In this document: positions 6,286 to 14,514 of the stretch, in pieces
Position numbering within the stretch: the stretch's first letter is position 1
How the letters are laid out: each line of letters starts with the position of its first letter
Source of the DNA: Lachnospiraceae bacterium UBA3632
GTDB taxonomy: Bacteria > Bacillota > Clostridia > Lachnospirales > Lachnospiraceae
Assembly: GCA_002373975.1 (NCBI GenBank)
Contig: DFKZ01000085.1
Span: 1 to 17,382 of the forward strand
Length of the DNA: 17,382 nucleotides
Direction: 5' to 3'
Translations under genes and position numbers: made by a program
The notes under the pieces: generated by a model
The model's input: the letters and a program-made list of their open reading frames with translations, nothing else
Databases searched by the model: none
What the model was told of the DNA's origin: nothing

Positions 6286-8439
6286 ATGGAATATAGCGAA
6301 AAATACAAGCCTTCAAAGAATGTATTTGTCATTAAGAAAGACGGCAGTAAAGTGCCTTTTGATGTGCAGAAGGTTATAAATGCCGTTCAGAAAAGTGCCT
6401 TTCGCGCAATGGTCACTTTTTCCGAAGAGGACAAGGAGAATATCTGCAGATATGTCATAAAAAGAGTGGATGATTCCGGCGATACCGAGATCCACATTCC
6501 TTTGATGCATAATATTGTTGAAGGTGCGCTTGAATCCGTTCATCCCGAAGTGGCAAAAAGCTACAGGGATTACAGGAATTATAAGCAGGACTTTATCCAT
6601 ATGCTGGATGACGTGTACCGGAAGAGTCAGTCCATCATGTATATCGGTGATAAGGAAAATTCCAATACCGACTCGGCTCTGGTATCGACCAGAAGAAGCC
6701 TTATCTTCAACGAACTGAACCGTCAGCTCTATCAGAAATTCTTTATGACTCAGGAAGAGATACAGGCCAATAATGACGGATATATCTATATACATGATAT
6801 GTCAGCCAGGCGTGACACCATGAACTGCTGTCTTTTTGATATCGAAAATGTGCTGAGCGGCGGATTTGAGATGGGGAATGTCTGGTATAATGAGCCGAAG
6901 ACGCTGGATGTAGCCTTTGACGTAATGGGAGATATCATCCTGTCGGCTGCCAGTCAGCAGTATGGCGGTTTTACCATTTCCTGCGTGGATAAGATATTAA
7001 AGCCTTACGCGGAGAAATCTTTTAACAAATACTACCTGAAATACCAGAGGCTGGGTATCGATGATGAGACAGCGGACAGAACAGCCCTCGAAGATATTAC
7101 AAAGGAGTTTGAGCAGGGATTCCAGGGTTGGGAATATAAGTTTAATACAGTGGCTTCAAGCAGAGGCGATTATCCTTTTATCACCATGACTATAGGCCTC
7201 GGACAGAGCCGTTTCGAAAAGCTTGCATCCATCATGATGCTTGAGGTAAGGAAGAAAGGACAGGGAAAGAAGGGCTTTAAGAAGCCGGTGCTGTTTCCAA
7301 AGATCGTCTTTTTGTATGACGAAAAGCTCCACGGAAAAGGCGGGCCGCTTGAGGATGTATTCGAAGCCGGAGTACAGTGCTCGGCCAAGAGTATGTATCC
7401 CGACTGGCTCTCTTTAACGGGAGAGGGGTATGTGCCTTCGATCTATAAAAAATATGGGCAGGTTATCTCACCCATGGGCTGCAGAGCCTTCCTTTCGCCT
7501 TATTTTAAAAGAGGAGGGCTGCATCCGGCCGATGAAGAAGATGAGCCGGTATTTATCGGGCGGTTTAACATAGGCGTTGTATCATTGCATCTTCCGATGA
7601 TCCTGGCAAAGTCCAGGAAGGAAAATAAAGATTTCTATGAGGTGCTGGATTATTATCTCGAGATGATAAGAAGAATACATCTTCGCACTTACGATTATCT
7701 TGGAGAGATGACGGCTTCCACCAACCCTCTGGCATATTGCGAGGGAGGATTTTACGGCGGAAAACTGGGACTGCATGACAAGATAAAGCCTATACTTAAA
7801 GCGGCGACGGCATCTTTTGGAATAACGGCGCTTAATGAACTTCAGGAGCTTTACAATGGCAGATCGCTTGTTGAGGACGGTGAGTTTGCCCTCGAAGTGA
7901 TGAAGTATATCAACGAAAAGATCGCGAAATTCAAGGAAGAGGACGGTAAGCTCTACGCTATATACGGAACACCGGCCGAAAATCTTTGCGGACTTCAGGT
8001 TACACAGTTCAGGAACCTTTACGGCATAGTTGAAGGCGTTTCCGACAGACCTTATGTGTCAAACAGTTTCCACTGTCATGTCACGGAAGATATCACGCCG
8101 ATCGAAAAGCAGGATTATGAAAAGAGATTCTGGGATTATTTCAACGGCGGTAAGATTCAGTATGTCAAATATCCTATAAGCTATAATTACGAAGCTATAA
8201 GAACGCTTATAAGGCGTGCTATGGATATGGGCTTTTATGAAGGCGTGAACATGTCACTTGCATATTGCGATGACTGCGGGCATGAAGAGCTTGAGATGGA
8301 TGTATGTCCCAAATGCGGAAGCAGAAATCTCACAAAGATAGACAGGATGAACGGTTATTTATCCTATTCCCGCGTGCACGGTGACACAAGACTTAACGCC
8401 GCTAAAATGGCGGAGATAGCTGAACGGAAATCAATGTAG
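6286..8439 (+). CDS. nrdD: Anaerobic (class III) ribonucleoside-triphosphate reductase, large subunit
   Basis: NrdD reduces ribonucleoside triphosphates to dNTPs by glycyl-radical chemistry in the absence of oxygen. At 717 residues it is full length. An ATP-cone allosteric domain covers about residues 10-105. The ten-stranded barrel carries NCC (180-182), containing the likely thiyl-radical cysteine region, and SPMGCRAF (395-402) with Cys399. YGTPAENLCG (560-569) is a conserved family segment. A Cys4 zinc site lies near the end (Cys661, Cys664, Cys674, Cys677). The glycyl radical site is Gly690 in RMNGYL, where many relatives such as the E. coli enzyme have RVCGYL; see findings. The ATG has AGAGGA (6273-6278) seven bases upstream. 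The activating enzyme gene follows after one base, so NrdD and NrdG are made together. Confidence 0.96.
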   Translation: MEYSEKYKPSKNVFVIKKDGSKVPFDVQKVINAVQKSAFRAMVTFSEEDKENICRYVIKRVDDSGDTEIHIPLMHNIVEGALESVHPEVAKSYRDYRNYKQDFIHMLDDVYRKSQSIMYIGDKENSNTDSALVSTRRSLIFNELNRQLYQKFFMTQEEIQANNDGYIYIHDMSARRDTMNCCLFDIENVLSGGFEMGNVWYNEPKTLDVAFDVMGDIILSAASQQYGGFTISCVDKILKPYAEKSFNKYYLKYQRLGIDDETADRTALEDITKEFEQGFQGWEYKFNTVASSRGDYPFITMTIGLGQSRFEKLASIMMLEVRKKGQGKKGFKKPVLFPKIVFLYDEKLHGKGGPLEDVFEAGVQCSAKSMYPDWLSLTGEGYVPSIYKKYGQVISPMGCRAFLSPYFKRGGLHPADEEDEPVFIGRFNIGVVSLHLPMILAKSRKENKDFYEVLDYYLEMIRRIHLRTYDYLGEMTASTNPLAYCEGGFYGGKLGLHDKIKPILKAATASFGITALNELQELYNGRSLVEDGEFALEVMKYINEKIAKFKEEDGKLYAIYGTPAENLCGLQVTQFRNLYGIVEGVSDRPYVSNSFHCHVTEDITPIEKQDYEKRFWDYFNGGKIQYVKYPISYNYEAIRTLIRRAMDMGFYEGVNMSLAYCDDCGHEELEMDVCPKCGSRNLTKIDRMNGYLSYSRVHGDTRLNAAKMAEIAERKSM

Positions 8440-8440
8440 T

Positions 8441-8923
8441 ATGAGATATCATGATATTACAAAAGATGATATGAAAAACGGCGACGGACTGAGGGCCGTA
8501 CTTTGGCTTTCGGGTTGTGAACATGCGTGCCCGGGATGTCAGAATCCGGTCACCTGGGATCCTGATGACGGACTTTTATTTGACGATAAAGCAAAAGAGG
8601 AACTGTTTGATATTCTGAGAAGAGAGTATATCAGCGGACTTACGTTATCGGGGGGAGATCCTCTTTTTCCGGGGAACAGATCCGAAGTGCTCAGCCTGCT
8701 GAAAGAGGTAAGGGAGAAGTTTCCTTCCAAAACGATCTGGTGCTATACCGGATATACTTACGAAGATATAGCCGGCCTTGAACATATGGAATATATCGAT
8801 GTGCTTGTGGACGGAAAGTATGTAGAAAGCTTAAAGGACAACAAATATGAATGGGCGGGAAGCACCAATCAGAGAGTTATCGATCTAAGGAGAAAAATCA
8901 ATGAAGGCAGTTGCAAAGTTTGA
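8441..8923 (+). CDS. nrdG: Anaerobic ribonucleotide reductase activating enzyme (radical SAM)
   Basis: NrdG uses a 4Fe-4S cluster and S-adenosylmethionine to abstract hydrogen from the NrdD glycine and so switch the reductase on. It is a compact 160-residue radical SAM protein, the usual size for NrdG. The cluster cysteines are Cys26, Cys30 and Cys33 in CEHACPGC. The SAM-contacting glycine motif is SGGDP (70-74), and CPGCQNP resembles other activases. The start codon lies one base after the nrdD stop, and no strong ribosome binding site precedes it, so translation is probably coupled to nrdD. Its last 23 bases overlap the dUTPase gene in a different frame. Identification is secure from motif, size and neighbour. 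Confidence 0.96.
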   Translation: MRYHDITKDDMKNGDGLRAVLWLSGCEHACPGCQNPVTWDPDDGLLFDDKAKEELFDILRREYISGLTLSGGDPLFPGNRSEVLSLLKEVREKFPSKTIWCYTGYTYEDIAGLEHMEYIDVLVDGKYVESLKDNKYEWAGSTNQRVIDLRRKINEGSCKV

Positions 8924-9407
8924 AAAGGTATCATTTGATCAGTTTAAAGCGGGGATGGACGGCATGGGTTTTTCCGATGATGACGTAAGATCCATGTATG
9001 AAAGCATAATCCTTCCCAAAAGAGCCACAGCATATTCCGCAGGGTATGATATTCATACACCCTTTGCTTTATCCTTAAAACCCGGTGAATCCATAAAGAT
9101 CCCCACAGGCATAAGATGCCGTATCAATGAGGATTATGCTCTTTTTGTTTTTCCAAGGAGCGGCCTTGGGTTTAAGTTCCGTTTCCAGCTTAATAATACT
9201 GTCGGAGTTATAGACAGCGACTATTACGGATCGGACAATGAGGGGCATATCTTTGTCAAGATGATGAATGATTCCAATGAGGGCAAAACTGTTGAACTTA
9301 AAGCAGGAGATGCTTTTGCTCAGGGTATTTTCATGCAGTATGGCATCACCGAGGATGATGATGCGGACGGAGTAAGGAACGGCGGATTCGGAAGCACGTC
9401 AAAATAA
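8901..9407 (+). CDS. dut: dUTPase (deoxyuridine 5'-triphosphate nucleotidohydrolase), trimeric type
   Basis: dUTPase cleaves dUTP to dUMP and pyrophosphate, keeping uracil out of DNA and supplying thymidylate synthesis. All five motifs of the trimeric family are present in order: AGYDI (47-51), PRSGLG (85-90), GVIDSDYYG (102-110) with the catalytic-type Asp and the base-discriminating Tyr, GDAFAQ (136-141), and RNGGFGST (159-166) for the C-terminal lid. The 168 residues exceed the common 145-150 because motif 1 is preceded by about 45 residues, roughly 20 more than usual. AAGGAGA (8887-8893) seven bases before the ATG fixes a start inside nrdG, giving a 23-bp overlap. The overlap ties dUTP removal to anaerobic dNTP synthesis. 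A dCTP deaminase is the related alternative but fits motif 5 less well. Confidence 0.9.
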   Translation: MKAVAKFEKVSFDQFKAGMDGMGFSDDDVRSMYESIILPKRATAYSAGYDIHTPFALSLKPGESIKIPTGIRCRINEDYALFVFPRSGLGFKFRFQLNNTVGVIDSDYYGSDNEGHIFVKMMNDSNEGKTVELKAGDAFAQGIFMQYGITEDDDADGVRNGGFGSTSK

Positions 9408-9465
9408 ATCCTTTTAAAACGGAAATTTTTGTGCAAAAAGAATTGTTCAAATAGGCTTGTTTTAA

Positions 9466-9494
9466 TTGTGAAAATCCGTAGTTTATGGTAATAT
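9466..9494 (+). promoter_or_regulatory. Predicted sigma-A promoter with extended -10, upstream of degV
   Basis: TTGTGA (9466-9471) and TAATAT (9489-9494) are 17 bases apart, and a TGG directly before the -10 supplies the extended TGn element (9486-9488). Transcription should begin near 9501, leaving a leader of about 37 bases with a GGAGGA ribosome binding site (9525-9530). It is the best candidate to drive degV-miaB-mutS-mutL-miaA. The rest of the 130-bp gap after dut is AT-rich with only a weak A/T hairpin (TTTTT-GTGC-AAAAA), not a convincing terminator. Confidence 0.65.
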
Positions 9495-9537
9495 TTTAAA
9501 GGCTGAGGGGAAGAAAAAATAATCGGAGGATCGTAAG

Positions 9538-10407
9538 ATGTGGAAGCTTGTAACCGACAGCTCGGCGGATATGCCCAAGAGCTTTTATGAAGAAAATGAT
9601 ATAGGAGTTGTTAACCTTTCCTGTCTTATTGACGGTGAGGTTGTATGGGGCCGCGATAAGGATATTTCTCCGACTGTGTTTTATCAGATGATGAGAGACG
9701 GAGCTAAGCCCACGACATCGCAGATAACTCCCCTTCAGGCCAAGGAGTTTTTCCTTGAGTTTATCGAGGACTATGACGAGATTCTGTATATCGCATTTAC
9801 TTCCGGCCTGTCAGGTACCGTTAACAGCGGAAGGATAGCAGCCGAAGAGATAATGGATGAGCATCCCGGGAAGAAGATAATAGTTGTTGATTCGCTTTGT
9901 GCCGCCATGGGTCAGGGACTGCTTTTGTACTACTGCAACAAGATGAAGCAGGAAGGTGCCGATATGAGGAAGGTTGCCGACTTTGCCGAGTCTCATAAGC
10001 TAAATTTTGTGCATCTTTTCACGGTTGATAATCTGTTTGATCTCTGGAGAGGCGGAAGAGTGAGCAAGACAAGTGCTCTTATCGGCACACTCGCTGCAAT
10101 AAAGCCCATGCTTCATGTCAATTACGAGGGAAGGCTTATCTCCGTTGACAAGGTAAGAGGCAGAAAGAAAGCACTGAACTGGCTTGTAGATACCATGGAT
10201 GAAAAGATGGGAAGCTACAGGGAGCAGAATAAAGAGATGATCATGATCAACCACGGTGACTGCCTTGAAGACGCTGAAGCCCTCAGAGACATGATCAAAG
10301 AACGTTTCGGATATGAGAATTTTATGATCAACAATCTGAGTCCCGTTATCGGCGCTCATACAGGTCCCAGTCTCATAGCCCTGTTCTTTATGGGAGATGA
10401 AAGATAA
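9538..10407 (+). CDS. DegV family (fatty-acid-binding) protein
   Basis: DegV proteins bind a long-chain fatty acid between two lobes; the FakB members present fatty acids to the kinase FakA for phospholipid synthesis in Firmicutes. The 289-residue length is typical. Recognisable elements are VTDSSADMP (5-13), TTSQITP (59-65), the fatty-acid carboxylate motif SGLSGT (89-94), VVDS (116-119), GGRVSK (172-177), KPML (189-192) and the C-terminal HTGPSLIALFF. The start has GGAGGA seven bases upstream and a good promoter before it. The stop abuts the miaB ATG (TAAATG), so translation is likely coupled. Whether it works with a FakA kinase cannot be told here, as no kinase gene is in the window. The link to the repair and tRNA genes may be positional only. 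Confidence 0.92.
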   Translation: MWKLVTDSSADMPKSFYEENDIGVVNLSCLIDGEVVWGRDKDISPTVFYQMMRDGAKPTTSQITPLQAKEFFLEFIEDYDEILYIAFTSGLSGTVNSGRIAAEEIMDEHPGKKIIVVDSLCAAMGQGLLLYYCNKMKQEGADMRKVADFAESHKLNFVHLFTVDNLFDLWRGGRVSKTSALIGTLAAIKPMLHVNYEGRLISVDKVRGRKKALNWLVDTMDEKMGSYREQNKEMIMINHGDCLEDAEALRDMIKERFGYENFMINNLSPVIGAHTGPSLIALFFMGDER

Positions 10408-11799
10408 ATGACGGGTTCTTCTACGGAAAAGAATATTGAAAGGGCGCGGGAACAGGTGCGTATCCTCACTGATAAGCTCGGACGTGTTCCCACCGCCTGT
10501 GTTGTGACATTCGGTTGTCAGATGAATGCGCGCGATTCCGAAAAGCTTACCGGTATCTTGATACAGGCAGGCTTTTTACTTGTTGAAGAGGAGTCCGCGG
10601 ATTTTGTTATTTATAATACCTGTACCGTGCGTGATAACGCCAATCAGAGAGTGTACGGCAGGCTTGGAGTGTGCGGCGGATTCAAGAAAAAGAACCCACA
10701 CATGAAGATCGCACTTTGCGGATGCATGATGCAGGAGCCTTCGGTGATCGAAAAGATAAAGACCAGTTACAGATTTGTGGATCTGATCTTCGGCACACAT
10801 AATCTTTACAGATTCCCGGAATACCTTGCTGATGTTCTGGAGCAGGACAGACAGATAATAGATATCTGGAAGGAACCTGATAAGATCGAGGAAGACCTTC
10901 CTGTATCAAGAAAGTATCCCTTTAAATCAGGGGTAAATATCATGTTTGGCTGCAATAATTTCTGCACTTATTGCATAGTGCCATATGTGCGAGGCAGGGA
11001 AAGAAGCCGTGAACCCAAAGATATAATCAGGGAGATTGAAAACCTGGCGTCCCAGGGCGTTATAGAGGTTATGCTCCTTGGGCAAAATGTCAATTCTTAC
11101 GGAAAGGGACTCGAGGAAGATATTTCCTTCCCCGCTCTTTTAAGAGAGATCGAAAAGATAGGCGGTATAAAGCGGATCCGGTTTATGACTTCACATCCCA
11201 AGGATCTGTCCGACGAGCTGATAGAAACGATAAGAGATTCAAAAAAGATATGCAGGCATATACATCTGCCTCTTCAGTCAGGTTCATCAAGGATACTTAA
11301 AGCCATGAACCGCTGTTATGACAAAGAAAAGTATCTTGCCCTTGCGGCTAAGATAAGAGCCCGGATCCCCGATGTTTCCATCACCACCGATATAATCGTG
11401 GGATTCCCCGGAGAGACTCCGGAAGATGTGGATGAAACGATAGATGTTATCCGCATGGTGGAATATGATAATGCTTTTACATTCATCTATTCCAAAAGAA
11501 CGGGAACGCCTGCCGCCTCAATGCCGGATCAGGTAGACGATAAGCAGGCTCACGAGCAGTTTGACAGAGTGCTTGCGGAAGTTCAGAAATATGCTAAAAA
11601 GCAGAGTTCACGATTTGAGGGAAGAATTATGGAGGCTCTTGTGGAGGAAGTAAATGAAAACGATCCTTCACTTTTAACGGGGAGACTGTCCAACAACGTG
11701 ATCGTTCATTTTCCCGGAGATCACAGCCTTGTAGGCTCACTGATAAATGTTAAGCTTAACGAGTGCAGGGGATTTTATTATCTGGGTGAACAGGTATAG
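10408..11799 (+). CDS. miaB: tRNA-2-methylthio-N6-dimethylallyladenosine synthase
   Basis: MiaB adds a methylthio group to i6A37 of tRNAs reading UNN codons, using two iron-sulfur clusters and SAM. In this 463-residue protein the N-terminal methylthiotransferase domain shows its three cluster cysteines: Cys37 in TFGCQMN, Cys72 in NTCTVRDNA and Cys106 in CGCMMQE. The radical SAM cysteines are 182, 186 and 189 in GCNNFCTYC, followed by IVPYVRGRERSR. LGQNVNSYG and HLPLQSGSS are family-typical. A TRAM RNA-binding domain fills about residues 395-460. The FGCQMN and NTCTVRDNA wording points to MiaB rather than RimO or MtaB. The start codon directly follows the degV stop. The mutS gene starts 17 bp downstream. 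The matching i6A synthase MiaA is at the end of the same gene run. Confidence 0.96.
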   Translation: MTGSSTEKNIERAREQVRILTDKLGRVPTACVVTFGCQMNARDSEKLTGILIQAGFLLVEEESADFVIYNTCTVRDNANQRVYGRLGVCGGFKKKNPHMKIALCGCMMQEPSVIEKIKTSYRFVDLIFGTHNLYRFPEYLADVLEQDRQIIDIWKEPDKIEEDLPVSRKYPFKSGVNIMFGCNNFCTYCIVPYVRGRERSREPKDIIREIENLASQGVIEVMLLGQNVNSYGKGLEEDISFPALLREIEKIGGIKRIRFMTSHPKDLSDELIETIRDSKKICRHIHLPLQSGSSRILKAMNRCYDKEKYLALAAKIRARIPDVSITTDIIVGFPGETPEDVDETIDVIRMVEYDNAFTFIYSKRTGTPAASMPDQVDDKQAHEQFDRVLAEVQKYAKKQSSRFEGRIMEALVEEVNENDPSLLTGRLSNNVIVHFPGDHSLVGSLINVKLNECRGFYYLGEQV

Positions 11800-11816
11800 T
11801 TACAAAGGTTACTTAA

Positions 11817-14504
11817 ATGATCAGTGCTGAAGAAATCAAAAAATTATCTCCCATGATGCAAAAGTACTTTGAGACCAAAGAAGAGTACAAAGACTGCATC
11901 CTGTTTTACCGTCTCGGCGATTTTTACGAGATGTTTTTTGATGATGCCGAAATAGTATCAAAAGAGCTGGAGCTTACGCTTACAGGCAAAAACTGCGGCC
12001 TTGAGGAACGTGCCCCGATGTGCGGCATTCCTTATCATGCGGTGGATTCATATCTGCCGAAGCTTGTCTCAAGAGGCTTTAAGGTGGCAATCTGCGAGCA
12101 GGTGGAAGATCCCAAGCTTGCCAAAGGGCTTGTAAAGCGTGAAGTCATAAGAATCGTGACACCCGGAACCAACACTAATATTCAGAGCCTTGATTCCGAG
12201 AAGAATAATTACTGCTTCGGTGTTTTTTACTCCGATAATATGATAGGCGTAGCGATAGCAGATGTACTTACCGGTGATTTTTATCTTACAGAGATAGAGG
12301 ATCTTTCCAAGCTTCGCGACGAGATAGCCAAGTTCGAGCCCAGCGAGATCGCCTGCAATGAAGCTTTTTTACTCAGAGGGGATTTTGTAAGCGAGATAAA
12401 AGAGAGATTCCACGTACCCGTAACGACCCTTGACGGACACTTTTTTGACGATGCGTTTTGTACCGAGATGCTTAAAAAGCATTTTCATACCGGATCACTG
12501 GAAGGTCTTGGAATTATAGATTTTCCCTACGGGATCATAGCAGCAGGTGCGCTTTTAAAGTATCTGTATGATACCCAAAAGACCGAGCTTAATCATATTA
12601 CGCATATCACACCTTACATTTACGGAAGATTCATGCTCATAGATTCGGCTACAAGAAGGAATCTGGAGCTTACAGAGACCTTGCGTGAAAAACAGAAAAG
12701 AGGATCGCTTCTCTGGGTGCTTGATAAGACCAAGACTGCCATGGGCGGAAGGCTTCTTCGAAACACCATCGAGCAGCCACTCATCGATATTTCAGAGATG
12801 AATCTGAGGCTTGATGCCATAGATGATCTAAATACCAATTCCATTTCAAGAGACGAGATACGGGAATACCTGAATCCAATATACGACCTTGAAAGACTGC
12901 TTGGAAAAGTTGCCATCAAATCAGCCAATCCGAGAGATCTTCTTGCATTCAAGAGTTCGCTTTCAATGCTTCCGCCCATAAAGATCGCACTTAAAGATTT
13001 AAGCAGTGAGCTTCTTAAAAGGATCGATGAAGATATCGATCCGCTTGAGGATATCACCGGACTGATAGAAAGATCCATAAGCGATGATGCGCCGCTTTCC
13101 GTTCATGACGGCGGTATAATCCGGGACGGATTCGATGATGAGACAGACAGGCTAAGAAGCGCCAAGAATGAGGGAAAAAACTGGCTTGCAGAGTACGAGG
13201 AGGAGGAAAGACAAAAGACCGGGATAAAAAATCTGCGCATAAAGTATAATCGCGCCTTCGGATATTACTTTGAAGTGACAAATTCCTTCAAGGATCAAGT
13301 TCCGGATTATTTTATCAGAAGACAGACTCTTACAAATGCGGAGCGCTTTACCACCGACAGGCTGCATGAGCTTGAAGACGAGATACTTAATTCCGAAGAA
13401 AAACTGCTCCGTCTTGAGCATGATATTTTCTGCGAAATAAGAGACTCAATCAGTTCCGAGATCGAAAGGATACAAAGATCCGCCAAAGCGATCGCATGGC
13501 TTGATATGCTCTCAAGCCTTGCTTTTGTGTCCGAAAAAAACAGATATGTCAGACCAAAACTTAATGACAAAGGCGTTATAAACATCAAAAGCGGCCGTCA
13601 CCCGGTAGTTGAGCAGATGCTTAAGGGTGGTCTGTTTGTCGAAAATGACACATATCTTGACACAAAGAATAATTGTATCAGTATTATTACCGGCCCCAAT
13701 ATGGCCGGCAAATCCACATATATGAGGCAGAGCGCCCTGATAGTACTCATGGCACAGATCGGATGCTTTGTACCCGCATCATCGGCAGATATCGGTATAG
13801 TGGACAGGATATTTACCCGGGTGGGAGCGTCGGACGATCTGGCAAGCGGTCAGTCAACCTTTATGGTGGAGATGAATGAGGTTTCAAATATCCTTAGGAA
13901 TGCTACGCCCAAGAGCCTGCTTATTCTTGATGAGATCGGAAGAGGAACCTCCACATTTGACGGTCTTTCAATAGCGTGGGCCGTGATAGAGCATATAAGC
14001 AACACCAATATACTCGGAGCCAGAACCCTGTTTGCCACTCATTATCATGAGCTTACCGAGCTTGAGGGTAAAATAAGCAATGTAAACAATTATTGCATTG
14101 CGGTGCGCGAATCGGGTGATGATATCGTCTTTTTGAGAAAGATAATAAAAGGCGGCGCAGACAGAAGCTACGGAATACAGGTGGCAAAGCTTGCAGGCGT
14201 TCCGGATATGGTGATAGACCGTGCCAAAGAGATTGCTGAGCAGCTATCGGATAATGATATTACTGAAAAGATCCAGGCGATATCCGTAAGCGGTTCTTCC
14301 GAATCGGGCAGGACAAAGAGGGTGGCAAAACCTGATGATGTAGATCTCGGACAGATGAGCTTTTTCGAAACCGTATCCGATGAGGATGTGCTGGAAGAAC
14401 TTGCATCGATTGATATTTCCACCCTTACTCCGCTGGATGCGCTCAATACACTTTATAGGCTTCAGAACAAGATAAACAATCGCTATAGTTTTACGAAGAA
14501 ATAA
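11817..14504 (+). CDS. mutS: DNA mismatch repair protein MutS
   Basis: MutS recognises base mismatches and small loops and recruits MutL in an ATP-dependent way. The 895 residues are slightly longer than the E. coli protein. Domain I carries the mismatch-reading Phe36-x-Glu38 in GDFYEMF. Connector, lever and clamp domains follow. The ATPase has Walker A GPNMAGKST (626-634), a signature with ASGQSTFMVEMNEV, Walker B with Asp705-Glu706 in LILDEIGRGTSTFDG, and ATHYHEL. YGIQVAKLAGVP precedes the C-terminal tail, where QMSFF (846-850) resembles a beta-clamp binding motif. AAAGG (11804-11808) is eight bases before the ATG. mutL follows after 10 bp, so the repair partners are cotranscribed. It is clearly distinct from the membrane MutS-like protein at 2054-3742. 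Confidence 0.98.
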   Translation: MISAEEIKKLSPMMQKYFETKEEYKDCILFYRLGDFYEMFFDDAEIVSKELELTLTGKNCGLEERAPMCGIPYHAVDSYLPKLVSRGFKVAICEQVEDPKLAKGLVKREVIRIVTPGTNTNIQSLDSEKNNYCFGVFYSDNMIGVAIADVLTGDFYLTEIEDLSKLRDEIAKFEPSEIACNEAFLLRGDFVSEIKERFHVPVTTLDGHFFDDAFCTEMLKKHFHTGSLEGLGIIDFPYGIIAAGALLKYLYDTQKTELNHITHITPYIYGRFMLIDSATRRNLELTETLREKQKRGSLLWVLDKTKTAMGGRLLRNTIEQPLIDISEMNLRLDAIDDLNTNSISRDEIREYLNPIYDLERLLGKVAIKSANPRDLLAFKSSLSMLPPIKIALKDLSSELLKRIDEDIDPLEDITGLIERSISDDAPLSVHDGGIIRDGFDDETDRLRSAKNEGKNWLAEYEEEERQKTGIKNLRIKYNRAFGYYFEVTNSFKDQVPDYFIRRQTLTNAERFTTDRLHELEDEILNSEEKLLRLEHDIFCEIRDSISSEIERIQRSAKAIAWLDMLSSLAFVSEKNRYVRPKLNDKGVINIKSGRHPVVEQMLKGGLFVENDTYLDTKNNCISIITGPNMAGKSTYMRQSALIVLMAQIGCFVPASSADIGIVDRIFTRVGASDDLASGQSTFMVEMNEVSNILRNATPKSLLILDEIGRGTSTFDGLSIAWAVIEHISNTNILGARTLFATHYHELTELEGKISNVNNYCIAVRESGDDIVFLRKIIKGGADRSYGIQVAKLAGVPDMVIDRAKEIAEQLSDNDITEKIQAISVSGSSESGRTKRVAKPDDVDLGQMSFFETVSDEDVLEELASIDISTLTPLDALNTLYRLQNKINNRYSFTKK

Positions 14505-14514
14505 GGGACAGAAT

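Noticed and set aside
6313..6795. 160-codon minus-strand open frame opposite nrdD
   Set aside because: It lies wholly within the conserved ATP-cone and early barrel coding region and has no recognisable domain.
12620..13078. 152-codon minus-strand open frame opposite mutS
   Set aside because: Serine-rich, low-complexity composition typical of an antisense reading of Glu/Asp/Arg codons; no sign of a real gene.
13659..13690. TTGACA and TATTAT inside mutS
   Set aside because: The spacer is 19 bases and the site is just before the conserved Walker A codons, with no downstream start codon and ribosome binding site.
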